From: an uncultured Tenacibaculum sp.
Lineage (GTDB): Bacteria > Bacteroidota > Bacteroidia > Flavobacteriales > Flavobacteriaceae
Reading direction: 5' to 3'
Assembly (NCBI RefSeq): GCF_947502995.1
Contig: NZ_CANNBW010000010.1
Coordinates: 104,243-168,242 of the forward strand
DNA: 64,000 nucleotides
Part shown: positions 51,662 to 60,485 of the stretch, piece after piece
Position numbering within the stretch: position 1 is the first letter of the stretch
Layout: the number at the start of each line of letters is the position of its first letter
Program-made: the position numbers and the translations under genes
The notes under the pieces: generated by a model
Database searches by the model: none
What the model saw: only the letters and a program-made list of their open reading frames with translations
Told to the model about the DNA's origin: nothing

Positions 51662-52180
51662 ATGAGAAACTTAATTATTGCTTTTTTTAGCGCGACTTTA
51701 TTGTTAACATCTTGTAAAACAGAAAAAAAAGAAACTTCTAAAGAAGTTGAAAAAGAAGTAACTGTTGAAAAGAAGAAAAGTGAATATGCTTCATTTGGTG
51801 AAAAAATTTCTTCAGAAGGAGCTTCAACTTCAGAAGAAGCTTTAAAAAAATATCAAGATTTAAAAGTAGGAGATACAGTAACTATCAAGTTTGCTTCTAA
51901 GATCAATGAAGTATGTTCTAAAAAAGGATGTTGGATGAAATTACCATTATCTCAGGAAGAAGAGATTATGGTACGTTTTAAAGATTATGGATTTTTTATG
52001 CCTTTAGATAGTCAAGGTAAAGAGGTGATTGTTGAAGGAAAAGCATTTGTGAAAATTACACCTGTAGATGAATTACGTCACTATGCAGAAGATGCTGGAA
52101 AATCTAAAGAAGAGATTGAAAAAATTACAGAACCTAAGCAAGAAATGGCATTCTTAGCTCACGGTGTATTATTAAAGTAA
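51662..52180 (+). CDS. DUF4920-type lipoprotein
   Basis: The 172-residue lipoprotein has a lipobox LLTSC (Cys18), a Lys/Glu linker and an OB-like domain with the paired cysteines in INEVCSKKGCWMKL, MVRFKDYGFFMPLD and a VDELRHYAEDAG helix. I associate this pattern with DUF4920, function unknown; the Cys pair could bind metal. It is followed after 2 bp by mnmD. Confidence 0.8.
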   Translation: MRNLIIAFFSATLLLTSCKTEKKETSKEVEKEVTVEKKKSEYASFGEKISSEGASTSEEALKKYQDLKVGDTVTIKFASKINEVCSKKGCWMKLPLSQEEEIMVRFKDYGFFMPLDSQGKEVIVEGKAFVKITPVDELRHYAEDAGKSKEEIEKITEPKQEMAFLAHGVLLK

Positions 52181-52182
52181 AC

Positions 52183-52836
52183 TTGAAGAGAGAAATTATT
52201 ATTACTTCGGATGGTTCAACAACCATCCATTTACCTGATTGGAATGAACAATACCATTCAAAACATGGTGCTATACAAGAAGCGTATCATGTGTTTATAA
52301 AGAATGGATTAGAATTATTCAAGGCAAAGCCAATTTCTATTTTAGAAATTGGCTTTGGTACAGGTTTAAATTGCTTTATTACTTATTTAGAACACACAGC
52401 AAAAATTAATTATGTTGGAGTAGAAGCTTATCCTGTAGCCAAAGAAGAGGTCAATAAATTGAATTATGTAAAAGAGCTGAAAGCAGAAGAAAAAACAGAA
52501 AAGTTTCAATTAATTCATGAGCTAGCTTGGGAAGTTAAAAATGAAATCGATTCAGATTTCTCACTAACCAAACGCGAACAGTTTTTTCAAGATATTGATG
52601 ATGAAAATGCTTTTGATTTAGTTTATTTTGATGCTTTTGGAGCAAGAGTTCAGCCTGAATTATGGTCTGAAGCTATCTTCGAAAAAATGTATAAAGCAAC
52701 AAAAAAAGAAGGAGTTTTAGTAACTTATTCTGCAAAAGGAAGTGTAAGAAGAGCTATGGAATCTGTTGGTTTTACTGTAGAACGATTACCTGGTCCTCCA
52801 GGGAAAAGAGAAATGTTAAGAGCAATAAAGAAATAA
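52183..52836 (+). CDS. mnmD: tRNA (mnm5s2U34) methyltransferase MnmD
   Basis: SAM-dependent methyltransferase for the last step of mnm5s2U at tRNA position 34, here without the fused FAD oxidase of MnmC. The 217-residue protein has the SAM motif LEIGFGTGLNCF, DLVYFDAFGARVQPELW and the C-terminal YSAKGSVRRAMESVGF, PGPPGKREM. The start is a TTG two bases after the upstream stop; no in-frame ATG precedes the conserved start (HLPDWNEQYHSKHGA), so the TTG is needed. Confidence 0.88.
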   Translation: MKREIIITSDGSTTIHLPDWNEQYHSKHGAIQEAYHVFIKNGLELFKAKPISILEIGFGTGLNCFITYLEHTAKINYVGVEAYPVAKEEVNKLNYVKELKAEEKTEKFQLIHELAWEVKNEIDSDFSLTKREQFFQDIDDENAFDLVYFDAFGARVQPELWSEAIFEKMYKATKKEGVLVTYSAKGSVRRAMESVGFTVERLPGPPGKREMLRAIKK

Positions 52837-52843
52837 TTTTATT

Positions 52844-53668
52844 GTGGCTAAGACAAGATTCAACATAAAGATGATAGTTCTTTATGTAGCGATTTCATTT
52901 TTCTTTTTTAGTATCGGAGTATTTTTACTCAAAGACTTCAATGTAGATGATATTCTAGGAGTAGTGTTTTTATTTGTTACAGCTATCATGATTTTGATAT
53001 TTGCGGTCAGAAAACACTTCAATTATATCTATGCAGATCATAACAGATTAATTTTAGTCAAACGCTCTAAAAAAGAAATGTATTGGGTAAAAGATATTCA
53101 AAAAGTCCACTTAAATTCTATTGAAGGAAATGGAGTTATGAAAGTTGATTTTGTAACTAAAGAATCACTTTTTCTCGATGAAAATATTTATGTAGATCTT
53201 TGGAAAATTAAAAAGATTTTAGAGAAAAAAATAAGGACTAAAGATAGAAAAAGTAAGATTTTTAAAAATCCAAGTAATAGAAGAGTTTTAGGCTCCATAT
53301 TTAATCATTTTAGTCTTGTAGCAGCTTTTATCGTATTCTTTGGTCTTTTATTAGTGTTTAAATCAAATAGTTTTCAAGGGCAATTTATAGGTGTAATTTG
53401 TCTTCTTTGTTTCTGTTTTACAGGTTTATTCTTTTTTTACTTTTCAATTGAAAATAATTGTTTGATCGTTAAAAATCATATGTATTTCTGGTATAAGAAA
53501 AAATACAGTTTAACTAATATTCTAAATTTAAGCCGTGAACATTATCAAAGTGATGTTTATGCAGAAAAGTTAGTAATTACAACTAAAGAATATAAAACAA
53601 TAAAGTATCTTGCAGCTTCCTACAGAAGAAAAGATTGGAGATTATTTTTTAAAGATTTAATAAGATAA
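52844..53668 (+). CDS. Membrane protein with two TM-pair/PH-like modules
   Basis: The 274-residue protein appears to be an internal duplication: two membrane helices (about 9-27 and 33-52), then a PH-like beta module (about 57-125, HNRLILVKRSKKEMYWVKDI), then another helix pair (about 155-173 and 180-200) and a second module (about 204-274, NNCLIVKNHMYFWYKKKY). No family is recognised. The start is GTG at 52844; the next ATG (52871) would cut the first basic segment. It lies 7 bp after mnmD. Confidence 0.65.
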   Translation: MAKTRFNIKMIVLYVAISFFFFSIGVFLLKDFNVDDILGVVFLFVTAIMILIFAVRKHFNYIYADHNRLILVKRSKKEMYWVKDIQKVHLNSIEGNGVMKVDFVTKESLFLDENIYVDLWKIKKILEKKIRTKDRKSKIFKNPSNRRVLGSIFNHFSLVAAFIVFFGLLLVFKSNSFQGQFIGVICLLCFCFTGLFFFYFSIENNCLIVKNHMYFWYKKKYSLTNILNLSREHYQSDVYAEKLVITTKEYKTIKYLAASYRRKDWRLFFKDLIR

Positions 53669-53669
53669 A

Positions 53670-53801
53670 ATGAAGTTTCAAAAACGATTTGGTAATAGAA
53701 AAAGAACAAATTCCAAAAGAGGATTGTTTTTAGTAGTACTTTTAGCTTTAGCATTATACTTGTTTTTTAATGCAGATAAAATCTTATCTCGAATTCTATA
53801 A
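53670..53801 (+). CDS. Small single-helix membrane protein (43 residues)
   Basis: The reading frame from ATG at 53670 gives a very basic N-terminus (KFQKRFGNRKRTNSKR) and one hydrophobic helix (GLFLVVLLALALYLFF). It starts one base after the upstream stop and its TAA shares its last A with the ATG of the next gene (TAATG). This tight packing between two genes on the same strand supports it as a real gene. Function unknown. Confidence 0.65.
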   Translation: MKFQKRFGNRKRTNSKRGLFLVVLLALALYLFFNADKILSRIL

Positions 53802-54523
53802 TGAAACCATTCAAATTTAAAGAGTTTACAGTTCATCAAGATAAAGCAGCTATGAAAATAGGTACAGATGCTGTGTTATTAGGTGCGTGGAGTGATATTA
53901 ATTTTTATCCAGATTCAATTTTAGATATTGGTTCTGGTACAGGAGTAATCGCGCTAATGTTAGCACAAAGAACAGATGCAATGACTATAGATGCTATCGA
54001 GATTGATGAAGCTGCTTACGAACAATCTGTAGAAAATTTTGAACGTTCAGAATGGGGAGATCGTTTGTTTTGTTACCATGCATCTTTTCAGGAGTTTGCT
54101 GATGAAATGCAAGAAGATGAAGAAACTTATGATGTAATCATTTCTAATCCTCCTTTTTATAATGCTGAGTTTCTTTCCGAAGATGAATCAAGAAATAAGG
54201 CCAGATTTACAAATACAGCATTATCTTTTGAAGAATTAATAAAAGGGGTTTCAGTATTATTAAGTGAAACAGGAGAGTTTAATGTAATAATTCCATTTGA
54301 AGAAGAAAAGAGTTTTGTTGATTTGGCAAAAGAACACAAGCTTTTGGTAAATAGAATTTGTAGGGTGAAAGGTAACGTTAATTCTGAATTGAAAAGAAGT
54401 TTATTAGCATTTTCGTTTGAAGATAAAGAATTAATTGAAGAAGAACTTGTAATAGAAAAAGAAAGGCATCAGTATACTGACGCCTATATTGATCTAACTA
54501 AAGATTTTTATTTAAAAATGTAA
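53801..54523 (+). CDS. tRNA1(Val) (adenine-37 N6)-methyltransferase-type enzyme
   Basis: The 240-residue Rossmann methyltransferase has the SAM motif DIGSGTGVIALMLAQR and the adenine N6-methylation motif ISNPPFYNAE; the N-terminus FKFKEFTVHQDKAAMKIGTDAVLLG is that of the TrmN6/YfiC subgroup. It overlaps the preceding small gene by one base and is the last gene of the run starting at 51662. Confidence 0.88.
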   Translation: MKPFKFKEFTVHQDKAAMKIGTDAVLLGAWSDINFYPDSILDIGSGTGVIALMLAQRTDAMTIDAIEIDEAAYEQSVENFERSEWGDRLFCYHASFQEFADEMQEDEETYDVIISNPPFYNAEFLSEDESRNKARFTNTALSFEELIKGVSVLLSETGEFNVIIPFEEEKSFVDLAKEHKLLVNRICRVKGNVNSELKRSLLAFSFEDKELIEEELVIEKERHQYTDAYIDLTKDFYLKM

Positions 54524-54533
54524 TTCACAATTT

Positions 54534-55340
54534 TTAAATAATTTGATCTAATATTGTTTCTGTTGTAGAAAGTAACGATTCTATTTTTACACTTTCATAA
54601 GCATCTGGATGTGCGTTTGCAAAACTTCCACTATCATTATCAAAGTAAGAACCAGATTTATTTTTAAATTCTTCTGAAGTAGCTAATTCGTAAAGAATAG
54701 AGGCGCCTTTATTTGCAGAAGACCAATGATTTCCATATGCTTCTTTTACCATTTTAGTATTTAATAAAGAACCTGGGTTTACTGCAATTGTAATAATTTC
54801 TTTGTTCGCTTTCGCAAAAGCAAAACTCCACATTGTTAAAGCTAATTTACTTTGAGCGTATACTTGTTGAGCTGTTAAATCTACTTTTCCTTCTAATGCA
54901 TTTAAATCTACAGTCGATTGAGCTGCAGAACTTAAATTAATAATTCTAGGATGACTACTTTTTTTAAGGAGAGGAATTAATTGTTGTGTAAAAACATACG
55001 GAGCAAAATAATTTACTGCAAATCTAAGATCTAGACCTGCATCATTTTTTTGAGTATGACTTTTAAAAACACCTGCATTATTAATTAAAACATCAATATG
55101 ATTTATTTCTTTTAGTAATTTTTTACTAAGATCTATAACGTCATTTAAAGCTGAAAAATCAGCAGTATAGCCAAAAATATTCTTATTGTTAGTTGTTTGT
55201 TTTAATTCTTCAATTGTATTTAAAACTTTAGTAGAATTTCTACCATGAATGTAAATAAGATGTCCTTCATTAGCTAGCTTTTCAGCAGTAAGTTTACCAA
55301 TACCATCTGTGCTTCCAGTGATAAATATATTTTTTTTCAT
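54534..55340 (-). CDS. Short-chain dehydrogenase/reductase
   Basis: The 268-residue classical SDR has the cofactor motif TGSTDGIGK, NNAGVF, the catalytic Ser in NLSSAAQST and the YxxxK motif in YAQSKLAL. It resembles retinol/WW-domain-type dehydrogenases. The substrate is unknown. It is third in a minus-strand run after a nitroreductase and a DUF1330 gene, all divergent from an HxlR regulator. Confidence 0.9.
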   Translation of the reverse strand: MKKNIFITGSTDGIGKLTAEKLANEGHLIYIHGRNSTKVLNTIEELKQTTNNKNIFGYTADFSALNDVIDLSKKLLKEINHIDVLINNAGVFKSHTQKNDAGLDLRFAVNYFAPYVFTQQLIPLLKKSSHPRIINLSSAAQSTVDLNALEGKVDLTAQQVYAQSKLALTMWSFAFAKANKEIITIAVNPGSLLNTKMVKEAYGNHWSSANKGASILYELATSEEFKNKSGSYFDNDSGSFANAHPDAYESVKIESLLSTTETILDQII

Positions 55341-55391
55341 TGTACTTTAGTTAGAAAACAGATCTAAAAAAGACCTGTTGTGATTTTATAA

Positions 55392-55694
55392 TTAAGCTAA
55401 ATCATCTTTTTCTTCAATAAGATAATGATGACTTACAGATCCTTCTGTTCTTGCTTTTAAATTTGGTGCATATTCAGGATCATTCATAAAAGCAGTTGCA
55501 GCTTCTTTAGACGGCCAGCTGATTACTATTCGCAGTGCTGCTTCTTGTTTTTTACCTTCAACTTGTTCGTGTGAAGTAGTTCTAGCTAAGTATTTACCTC
55601 CATGTTTTTCTACTAATTTATTAGCTGTAGGCAAATAATCAGGAATCCAATTGTCGTTTGTTGGTGTTACATCCAATACTGAAAAATAACTCAT
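55392..55694 (-). CDS. DUF1330 protein
   Basis: The 100-residue ferredoxin-like (dimeric alpha/beta barrel) protein has the EKHGGKYLAR and ISWPSKEAATAFMNDPEY motifs typical of DUF1330. Function is unknown. It lies between the nitroreductase and SDR genes. Confidence 0.88.
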   Translation of the reverse strand: MSYFSVLDVTPTNDNWIPDYLPTANKLVEKHGGKYLARTTSHEQVEGKKQEAALRIVISWPSKEAATAFMNDPEYAPNLKARTEGSVSHHYLIEEKDDLA

Positions 55695-55731
55695 TTTTTA
55701 TATAATTTTAAGGTTTGTTTACAACGGTTTC

Positions 55732-56406
55732 TTATTTCCAGGTTACAATTTCATTAAAATCTCTTCTCGATTTTGGGTGTGCTGGTTCTTGTTTTCTATA
55801 TCCAAAAGCAACCATATACGATAAACCATATTTTTCGGTGTCTACATCAAATTTTTCTTGTAAAAGTTTCTCTACTTTTTCTTGATGAAATCCTTCTATT
55901 GGACAACTATCTATTCCAACTAAAGCAGCAGAAGTCATCATGTTTCCTAAAGCGATGTACGTTTGTTTAGAAGCCCAGTCAAATAACTTTTTATCGGTAT
56001 CTAAATTGAAATCTCTTTCTTGAAATTCTCTGTAAAACTTAGAATACATTTCAATAACATCTTCAGGAAGTTGTTTTACATCTTTCATCATTCTCATAAT
56101 GTATTCGCTATCCCATTTTGTCATAGGTGCTTTCATGCTAAGTCCTAATACAAAATGACTAGCAGTATCTAGTTTTAATGGAGCTCCCCAAGCAACAGGT
56201 TTAAGTAGGTCTCTTAATTCTTGATCTTGTACTACGATAAAATGCCAAGGTTCGAAACCAAAAGAACTCGGAGATAAGTTAGCTGTTTGAAGAATGAAAT
56301 TGATTTCTTCTTCTGTTAGTTTTTTCTCAGCATCAAACTCTTTAGTTGCGTGTCTGTATTTAAAAGCATTTATAATGTCTTCTTTGGATATGTTATTGAT
56401 ACTCAT
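55732..56406 (-). CDS. Nitroreductase-family NAD(P)H oxidoreductase
   Basis: The 224-residue FMN enzyme, NfsB-like, has the N-terminal YRHATKEFDAEKKL, SPSSFGFEPWHFIVV and GIDSCPIEGF motifs. It probably reduces quinones or nitro compounds. It is first in the unit controlled, by position, by the divergent HxlR regulator. Confidence 0.92.
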   Translation of the reverse strand: MSINNISKEDIINAFKYRHATKEFDAEKKLTEEEINFILQTANLSPSSFGFEPWHFIVVQDQELRDLLKPVAWGAPLKLDTASHFVLGLSMKAPMTKWDSEYIMRMMKDVKQLPEDVIEMYSKFYREFQERDFNLDTDKKLFDWASKQTYIALGNMMTSAALVGIDSCPIEGFHQEKVEKLLQEKFDVDTEKYGLSYMVAFGYRKQEPAHPKSRRDFNEIVTWK

Positions 56407-56417
56407 AATTATTTTTT

Positions 56418-56458
56418 ACTATAAAAATTATAGTTACAAAATTATTTATAGTTTTGTA
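56418..56458. promoter_or_regulatory. HxlR operator/promoter region
   Basis: Two inverted repeats: ACTATAA-AAA-TTATAGT (56418-56434) and TACAAAA (56435-56441) with TTTTGTA (56452-56458). The second contains the plus-strand -7 box TAGTTTTG (56449-56456) of hxlR. Both promoters of the divergent pair would be covered. Confidence 0.5.
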
Positions 56459-56501
56459 TTCACGCAATAACAGTCAAAAAGGATAGTTTAATTTTTTATA
56501 T

Positions 56502-56852
56502 ATGTATTCAATAAAAGGAAAGAAATATCCATGTTGTACAAGTGTTACAATGGGAATAATTGGAGGGAAATGGAAAACTGTAATCTTATTTTATTTAATT
56601 GAAGGAAAGTTAAGATACAGTGAATTACGAAAGAAAATGGGAACAGTAACAGAAAGAACATTAAGCTTACAGTTACAGCAATTACAAGACGATGGTGTAA
56701 TTAAAAGAGAAGTTTTTTCTACAAAACCACCATTAAAAGTTGAATATTCATTAACGGAATTCGGAAAAACATTAATTCCAATTTTAGAGTCGATAGCACA
56801 ATGGGGAGATTTTGTAGTAGAAAATTATGCAGATAAAGAGCAAACTGCTTAA
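56502..56852 (+). CDS. HxlR-family transcriptional regulator
   Basis: The 116-residue winged helix has GGKWKTVILFYLIEGKLRYSEL and ERTLSLQLQQLQDDGVI. A Cys pair near the N-terminus (PCCTSV) is where redox-sensing HxlR members carry their sensor Cys. It is divergent from the nitroreductase-DUF1330-SDR genes, so an electrophile- or redox-responsive control of them is likely. Confidence 0.9.
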   Translation: MYSIKGKKYPCCTSVTMGIIGGKWKTVILFYLIEGKLRYSELRKKMGTVTERTLSLQLQQLQDDGVIKREVFSTKPPLKVEYSLTEFGKTLIPILESIAQWGDFVVENYADKEQTA

Positions 56853-56881
56853 AAATAATTTTAAACAGTTTGACTTTAAAT

Positions 56882-57961
56882 TTAATATATTTTCGATTGA
56901 ATAGTTTCTGGAATAGCTTCTTTGTGAACTAATACAGAAATAGTTTTTAGTAACAATGCTTTTTTCGACATGTACATGTAACCTCCTTGTTCATTATTGC
57001 CTTCAGAGTTTTTTAATATGTAGTATGTTTTTCCAGAAGTATCAATAGCTTTTCCAATTAAATGCATATTATGATCATCAGTTGTCGATTTGTCTTCAAA
57101 AGTTTGCTGTCTTAAATCCTGAGTGATTTTTAAAGCTTCTTGTTCTTTTGTTAATTCAGCAACTCCTTTCTCAAAATTAAAATTAGGTTCAGAAGCATCA
57201 CCATCCCATGCTAAAGAATAACCTTTTTTTAATGCATTTTCAATTACAGATTCAAAGTCTTGAATGGGTAAATTCAAATATTTATTATCTCCCCAGTTCG
57301 CAGGAATTTTTAACGTTGAATTTGTATAATATTTTAGGTGACTATAACTTGTAATTTCTATATAATCTTTAGGGATAATTCCTAAATAGAAATCAGCAAA
57401 TGTTCTAGGTGTAAACTCTTTTCCATTATAATTAAATTTTTCTGGAGCCTTTCCTAAGTAAGCATTTAAAACACCTTCTAATGATTGTTTCCAACTATTA
57501 GGTTTTATTCTTCCATAACCACTAGTTGCAACAGAACTTATCATGGTTTTTATTAAGTTATCCATTTCTACATGGTCATGTTGCCAATCACCTTCAATGA
57601 TTCCATTATAAACTGATTCAGGAACTGCACCATAAGTCTCATATCCTTTGAGTACACTAAAGGTTAAATCTCCAGCATCTAGCCAACTTTTTCCTTTGGT
57701 TTCGATAAACTTTTTAGATTTTCCTAAATAGGCAGGATGTACATAAAACATAGGCGATAACGAAATGGATGGCTTTCCCTTACGGATAGCTTCTGTCTCT
57801 AGAAAAGAAGTAGTTGCAAAACTCCAACAAGTTCCTGATGATTGTTGATCTTTAAGAGGACTGGATTTTACTTTATAAATTACTTTAAATTTCTTTCCCT
57901 GTTGTGAATATGATAAAAAATTCACGAATAAAATACCTGATAGTAATAGAAGTTTTTTCAT
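56882..57961 (-). CDS. Exported C1-family cysteine peptidase (bleomycin hydrolase/aminopeptidase C type)
   Basis: Exported papain-fold peptidase of 359 residues with a signal peptide ending near LSYSQQ. The catalytic residues are visible: Gln in LKDQQSSGTCWSFATTSF with Cys, His in DDHNMHLIG and Asn in LKNSEGN. Length and layout fit bleomycin-hydrolase/aminopeptidase C, but cytoplasmic members have no signal peptide. The start MKKLLLLSG was chosen because the upstream extension is not conserved and runs into the divergent gene. Confidence 0.88.
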   Translation of the reverse strand: MKKLLLLSGILFVNFLSYSQQGKKFKVIYKVKSSPLKDQQSSGTCWSFATTSFLETEAIRKGKPSISLSPMFYVHPAYLGKSKKFIETKGKSWLDAGDLTFSVLKGYETYGAVPESVYNGIIEGDWQHDHVEMDNLIKTMISSVATSGYGRIKPNSWKQSLEGVLNAYLGKAPEKFNYNGKEFTPRTFADFYLGIIPKDYIEITSYSHLKYYTNSTLKIPANWGDNKYLNLPIQDFESVIENALKKGYSLAWDGDASEPNFNFEKGVAELTKEQEALKITQDLRQQTFEDKSTTDDHNMHLIGKAIDTSGKTYYILKNSEGNNEQGGYMYMSKKALLLKTISVLVHKEAIPETIQSKIY

Positions 57962-58079
57962 TTGATTTTTAGTCTTTTGGTAAAGACTATGTAGATTTAA
58001 TTTTGTGACTCTTTTTTGATAAGGGTAGGAATTTTTATTGATAAAATGTTTAATAAATATAAAATTAAACTTAACCTCA

Positions 58080-58496
58080 ATGAGAAAAATGAATCGCAAC
58101 ATTATATACACTCTTTTTGTATCTGTTGCTTTGTTTTTAACATCGTGTCAAGAGACAGGTGATACGAGTGTAGTAACTACACCAACAAATTTAAATGCTA
58201 ATCTATCCGAATGTTTATGGGCGCCTTTTAGTCAAGGAGCAAATTTTGTTTTATCTATTGATTTTTCAAATAATGACGTAATCGTTTACAACTCGAATAA
58301 TGAAACTGTAGATGAAGGTAGTTGGGCTTTTACAGATGGTAGATTTGTGTTATCAAACCTAACCGGTGTTTTAGCAAACTATAATGGAGCTTGGGAAATT
58401 ATTGAAGATAGAAATGTGTTTTTTGAATTACAGAAAGATGGAGTAAAGATAAATTTCGAGCAAGATTGTAATTCAAATCAATCTAAAAATTATTAG
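58080..58496 (+). CDS. Small lipoprotein of unknown function
   Basis: The 138-residue lipoprotein has a lipobox LTSC followed by a beta-rich domain with two Trp (LWAPF, GSWAFTDG). No family is recognised. The start at 58080 (MRKMNRN) or 58089 is uncertain by three residues. It is divergent from the C1 peptidase with no more than about 120 bp between start codons. Confidence 0.7.
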   Translation: MRKMNRNIIYTLFVSVALFLTSCQETGDTSVVTTPTNLNANLSECLWAPFSQGANFVLSIDFSNNDVIVYNSNNETVDEGSWAFTDGRFVLSNLTGVLANYNGAWEIIEDRNVFFELQKDGVKINFEQDCNSNQSKNY

Positions 58497-58566
58497 ACTA
58501 TTTAAGTTTATTAAATAGCCTAATAATAATTAAAAAGAAACTTTTTTAAACCAAGGAGAGTGTATA

Positions 58567-59937
58567 TTACCCCATTACACTTTCTGGATTGTATCCCAAA
58601 TAGGGTACATCTTTTTCAATGAAAATTACGCCATAGTCTTCGAGCTCCTTTAAAATAGGCTCATACACTTCTTTATTTATTGGTAACTGAACGCCTGTGG
58701 TTGTAATTTTCTTATTTAATATTTGTAATGTAGCAATAGCTACTGGAAGCCCTACAGTTTTTGCCATAGCAGTATAAGTTTGATCATCTCCTTTTATAAT
58801 CATACTGCTTTCTATTTGATGCTTTCCTTTTTCATCTTCATAACCAAATTTATGATGCATTACAATCATATCTTTATCGTCAGGTTGTAAAGTCCATGAA
58901 TCCATTAATATTTTTTGAAGAATTTGAGCGGGACTAGCATTTACTAAACCTACTTTCTTATTCGGGTTAAAAAGATCTAGTTCAACAAATTTATCCCACA
59001 TTACATCATCTTGATCAATTTTTAAATAAGAACGGAATTTTAATTCAACAGAATCTGAAGGTGAATAGGCTAAGAATAAGTTGGTAAAATCACGGTAACT
59101 CATGTGTTCAGAGTTTTCTATAGTATAAGTATCATCAGTCATACCTAATTGAACAAAACTATTCCAGGCTCTTGAAAAGCCAACTTTCCTTATTGTTCCT
59201 CTGTACATGGTAGGAATATCATCTAAACCATAAATACTTCTATATTTTAGAGAATCTCTATTGGCATAAGCTTCAAATTTTCCGCTTCCATTAATGGTTA
59301 GGAATTCAGTTCTTCTAAATAATTTATGGTAAGGAATATACTTATAAGTACCTTCTTGTATAAACATTGAAGCACCACCTTGTCCAGCTAAAACTACATT
59401 TCTAGGATTCCAAGTAAACTTGTAATTCCATAAGTTATCATCACTTTCTGGCGCTACCAAACCACCACAAAAAGATTCAAAAAGTAACATTTTAGCTCCG
59501 CTTTCTCTGATTTTATGAATTACTTGCATAGCACTCATGTGATCTATACCAGGATCTAAACCAATTTCATTCATAAAAATTAAACCATTAGCTTTCGCTT
59601 GTTCATCTAAAGCTTTCATTTCTTTAGATATATATGAAGCAGTCACCATATGTTTTTTAAACTCTAAACAGTTTTTAGCAACTTCTATATGTAAGTGAGC
59701 AGGAAGCATAGAAATAACAATGTCAGAATTTTTTATTGCTGCTACACGTTGTTCCTTATTAAAGACATCTAAAGAGATCGCCTTCCCATTAGGGTGATTG
59801 TTTATTTTTTGTTGAGCATTTTCGATAGAAATATCTCCAATAGTTATCTGTAAATTCTCCGAATTAGATTTATCTAATAAGTATTTTATTAAAGAAGAGC
59901 TAGATCTTCCGGCTCCGATAATTAATATTTTTCTCAT
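58567..59937 (-). CDS. Saccharopine dehydrogenase-family protein
   Basis: The 456-residue two-domain oxidoreductase has an N-terminal Rossmann fold (IIGAGRSSSSLIKYLL), the GLDPGIDHMSA motif and an alpha/beta C-terminal domain. Relatives reduce saccharopine or carboxynorspermidine; the exact reaction is not set by the motifs. It stands alone between a small lipoprotein and a DUF423 gene. Confidence 0.85.
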   Translation of the reverse strand: MRKILIIGAGRSSSSLIKYLLDKSNSENLQITIGDISIENAQQKINNHPNGKAISLDVFNKEQRVAAIKNSDIVISMLPAHLHIEVAKNCLEFKKHMVTASYISKEMKALDEQAKANGLIFMNEIGLDPGIDHMSAMQVIHKIRESGAKMLLFESFCGGLVAPESDDNLWNYKFTWNPRNVVLAGQGGASMFIQEGTYKYIPYHKLFRRTEFLTINGSGKFEAYANRDSLKYRSIYGLDDIPTMYRGTIRKVGFSRAWNSFVQLGMTDDTYTIENSEHMSYRDFTNLFLAYSPSDSVELKFRSYLKIDQDDVMWDKFVELDLFNPNKKVGLVNASPAQILQKILMDSWTLQPDDKDMIVMHHKFGYEDEKGKHQIESSMIIKGDDQTYTAMAKTVGLPVAIATLQILNKKITTTGVQLPINKEVYEPILKELEDYGVIFIEKDVPYLGYNPESVMG

Positions 59938-60016
59938 AAAATAATGCAGTACTTTTGTGAAAAAGGACTAAAGTTTTTAGTTGTTTAAAGTTTGAAATTT
60001 AACAAATATACTAAAT

Positions 60017-60397
60017 ATGTATAAAAATTTAACATTAACAGCATTTGTTGGAGCACTTGCTGTCATATTAGGAGCCTTTGGCGCACATGCATTAAAGGAA
60101 ACATTAAGTGAAGCAGAATTAAATAGCTTTGAAACTGCAGTACGATATCAGTTATATCACGTGATTATTTTATTAATAGTTAACTTAAATCAGGCTTTTT
60201 CCCTAAAGGAAAAAAGAATAATGTCGTATCTTTTTTGGATAGGAATCTTATTTTTTTCAGGTTCAATTTACGCAATGTACTTAGCTAAAGTTCCAGCTAA
60301 AAGTATTTGGTTTATAACTCCTTTAGGTGGATTATTATTGATTTTAGGATGGTTTTATTTAGGAGTAACTTTCTTCAGAAAATCGGCTAAAAAGTAA
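60017..60397 (+). CDS. DUF423 membrane protein
   Basis: The 126-residue protein has four membrane helices and the conserved GAFGAHALKETLSEAELNSFETAVRYQLYH segment (key parts GAFGAHALK and RYQLYH) at the start, followed by GGLLLILGW. Function is unknown. Confidence 0.9.
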   Translation: MYKNLTLTAFVGALAVILGAFGAHALKETLSEAELNSFETAVRYQLYHVIILLIVNLNQAFSLKEKRIMSYLFWIGILFFSGSIYAMYLAKVPAKSIWFITPLGGLLLILGWFYLGVTFFRKSAKK

Positions 60398-60445
60398 AAA
60401 ATCAATAAAAAAATAAATACAGTAATCTGTTTAAACAAAAAGGTT

Positions 60446-60453
60446 TATTTTTG
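60446..60453 (+). promoter_or_regulatory. -7 box of pckA
   Basis: TATTTTTG, 33 bases upstream of the pckA ATG. The -33 region is not clear. Confidence 0.5.
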
Positions 60454-60485
60454 TCACATATTAAACACAACTTAAAATTATAGAG

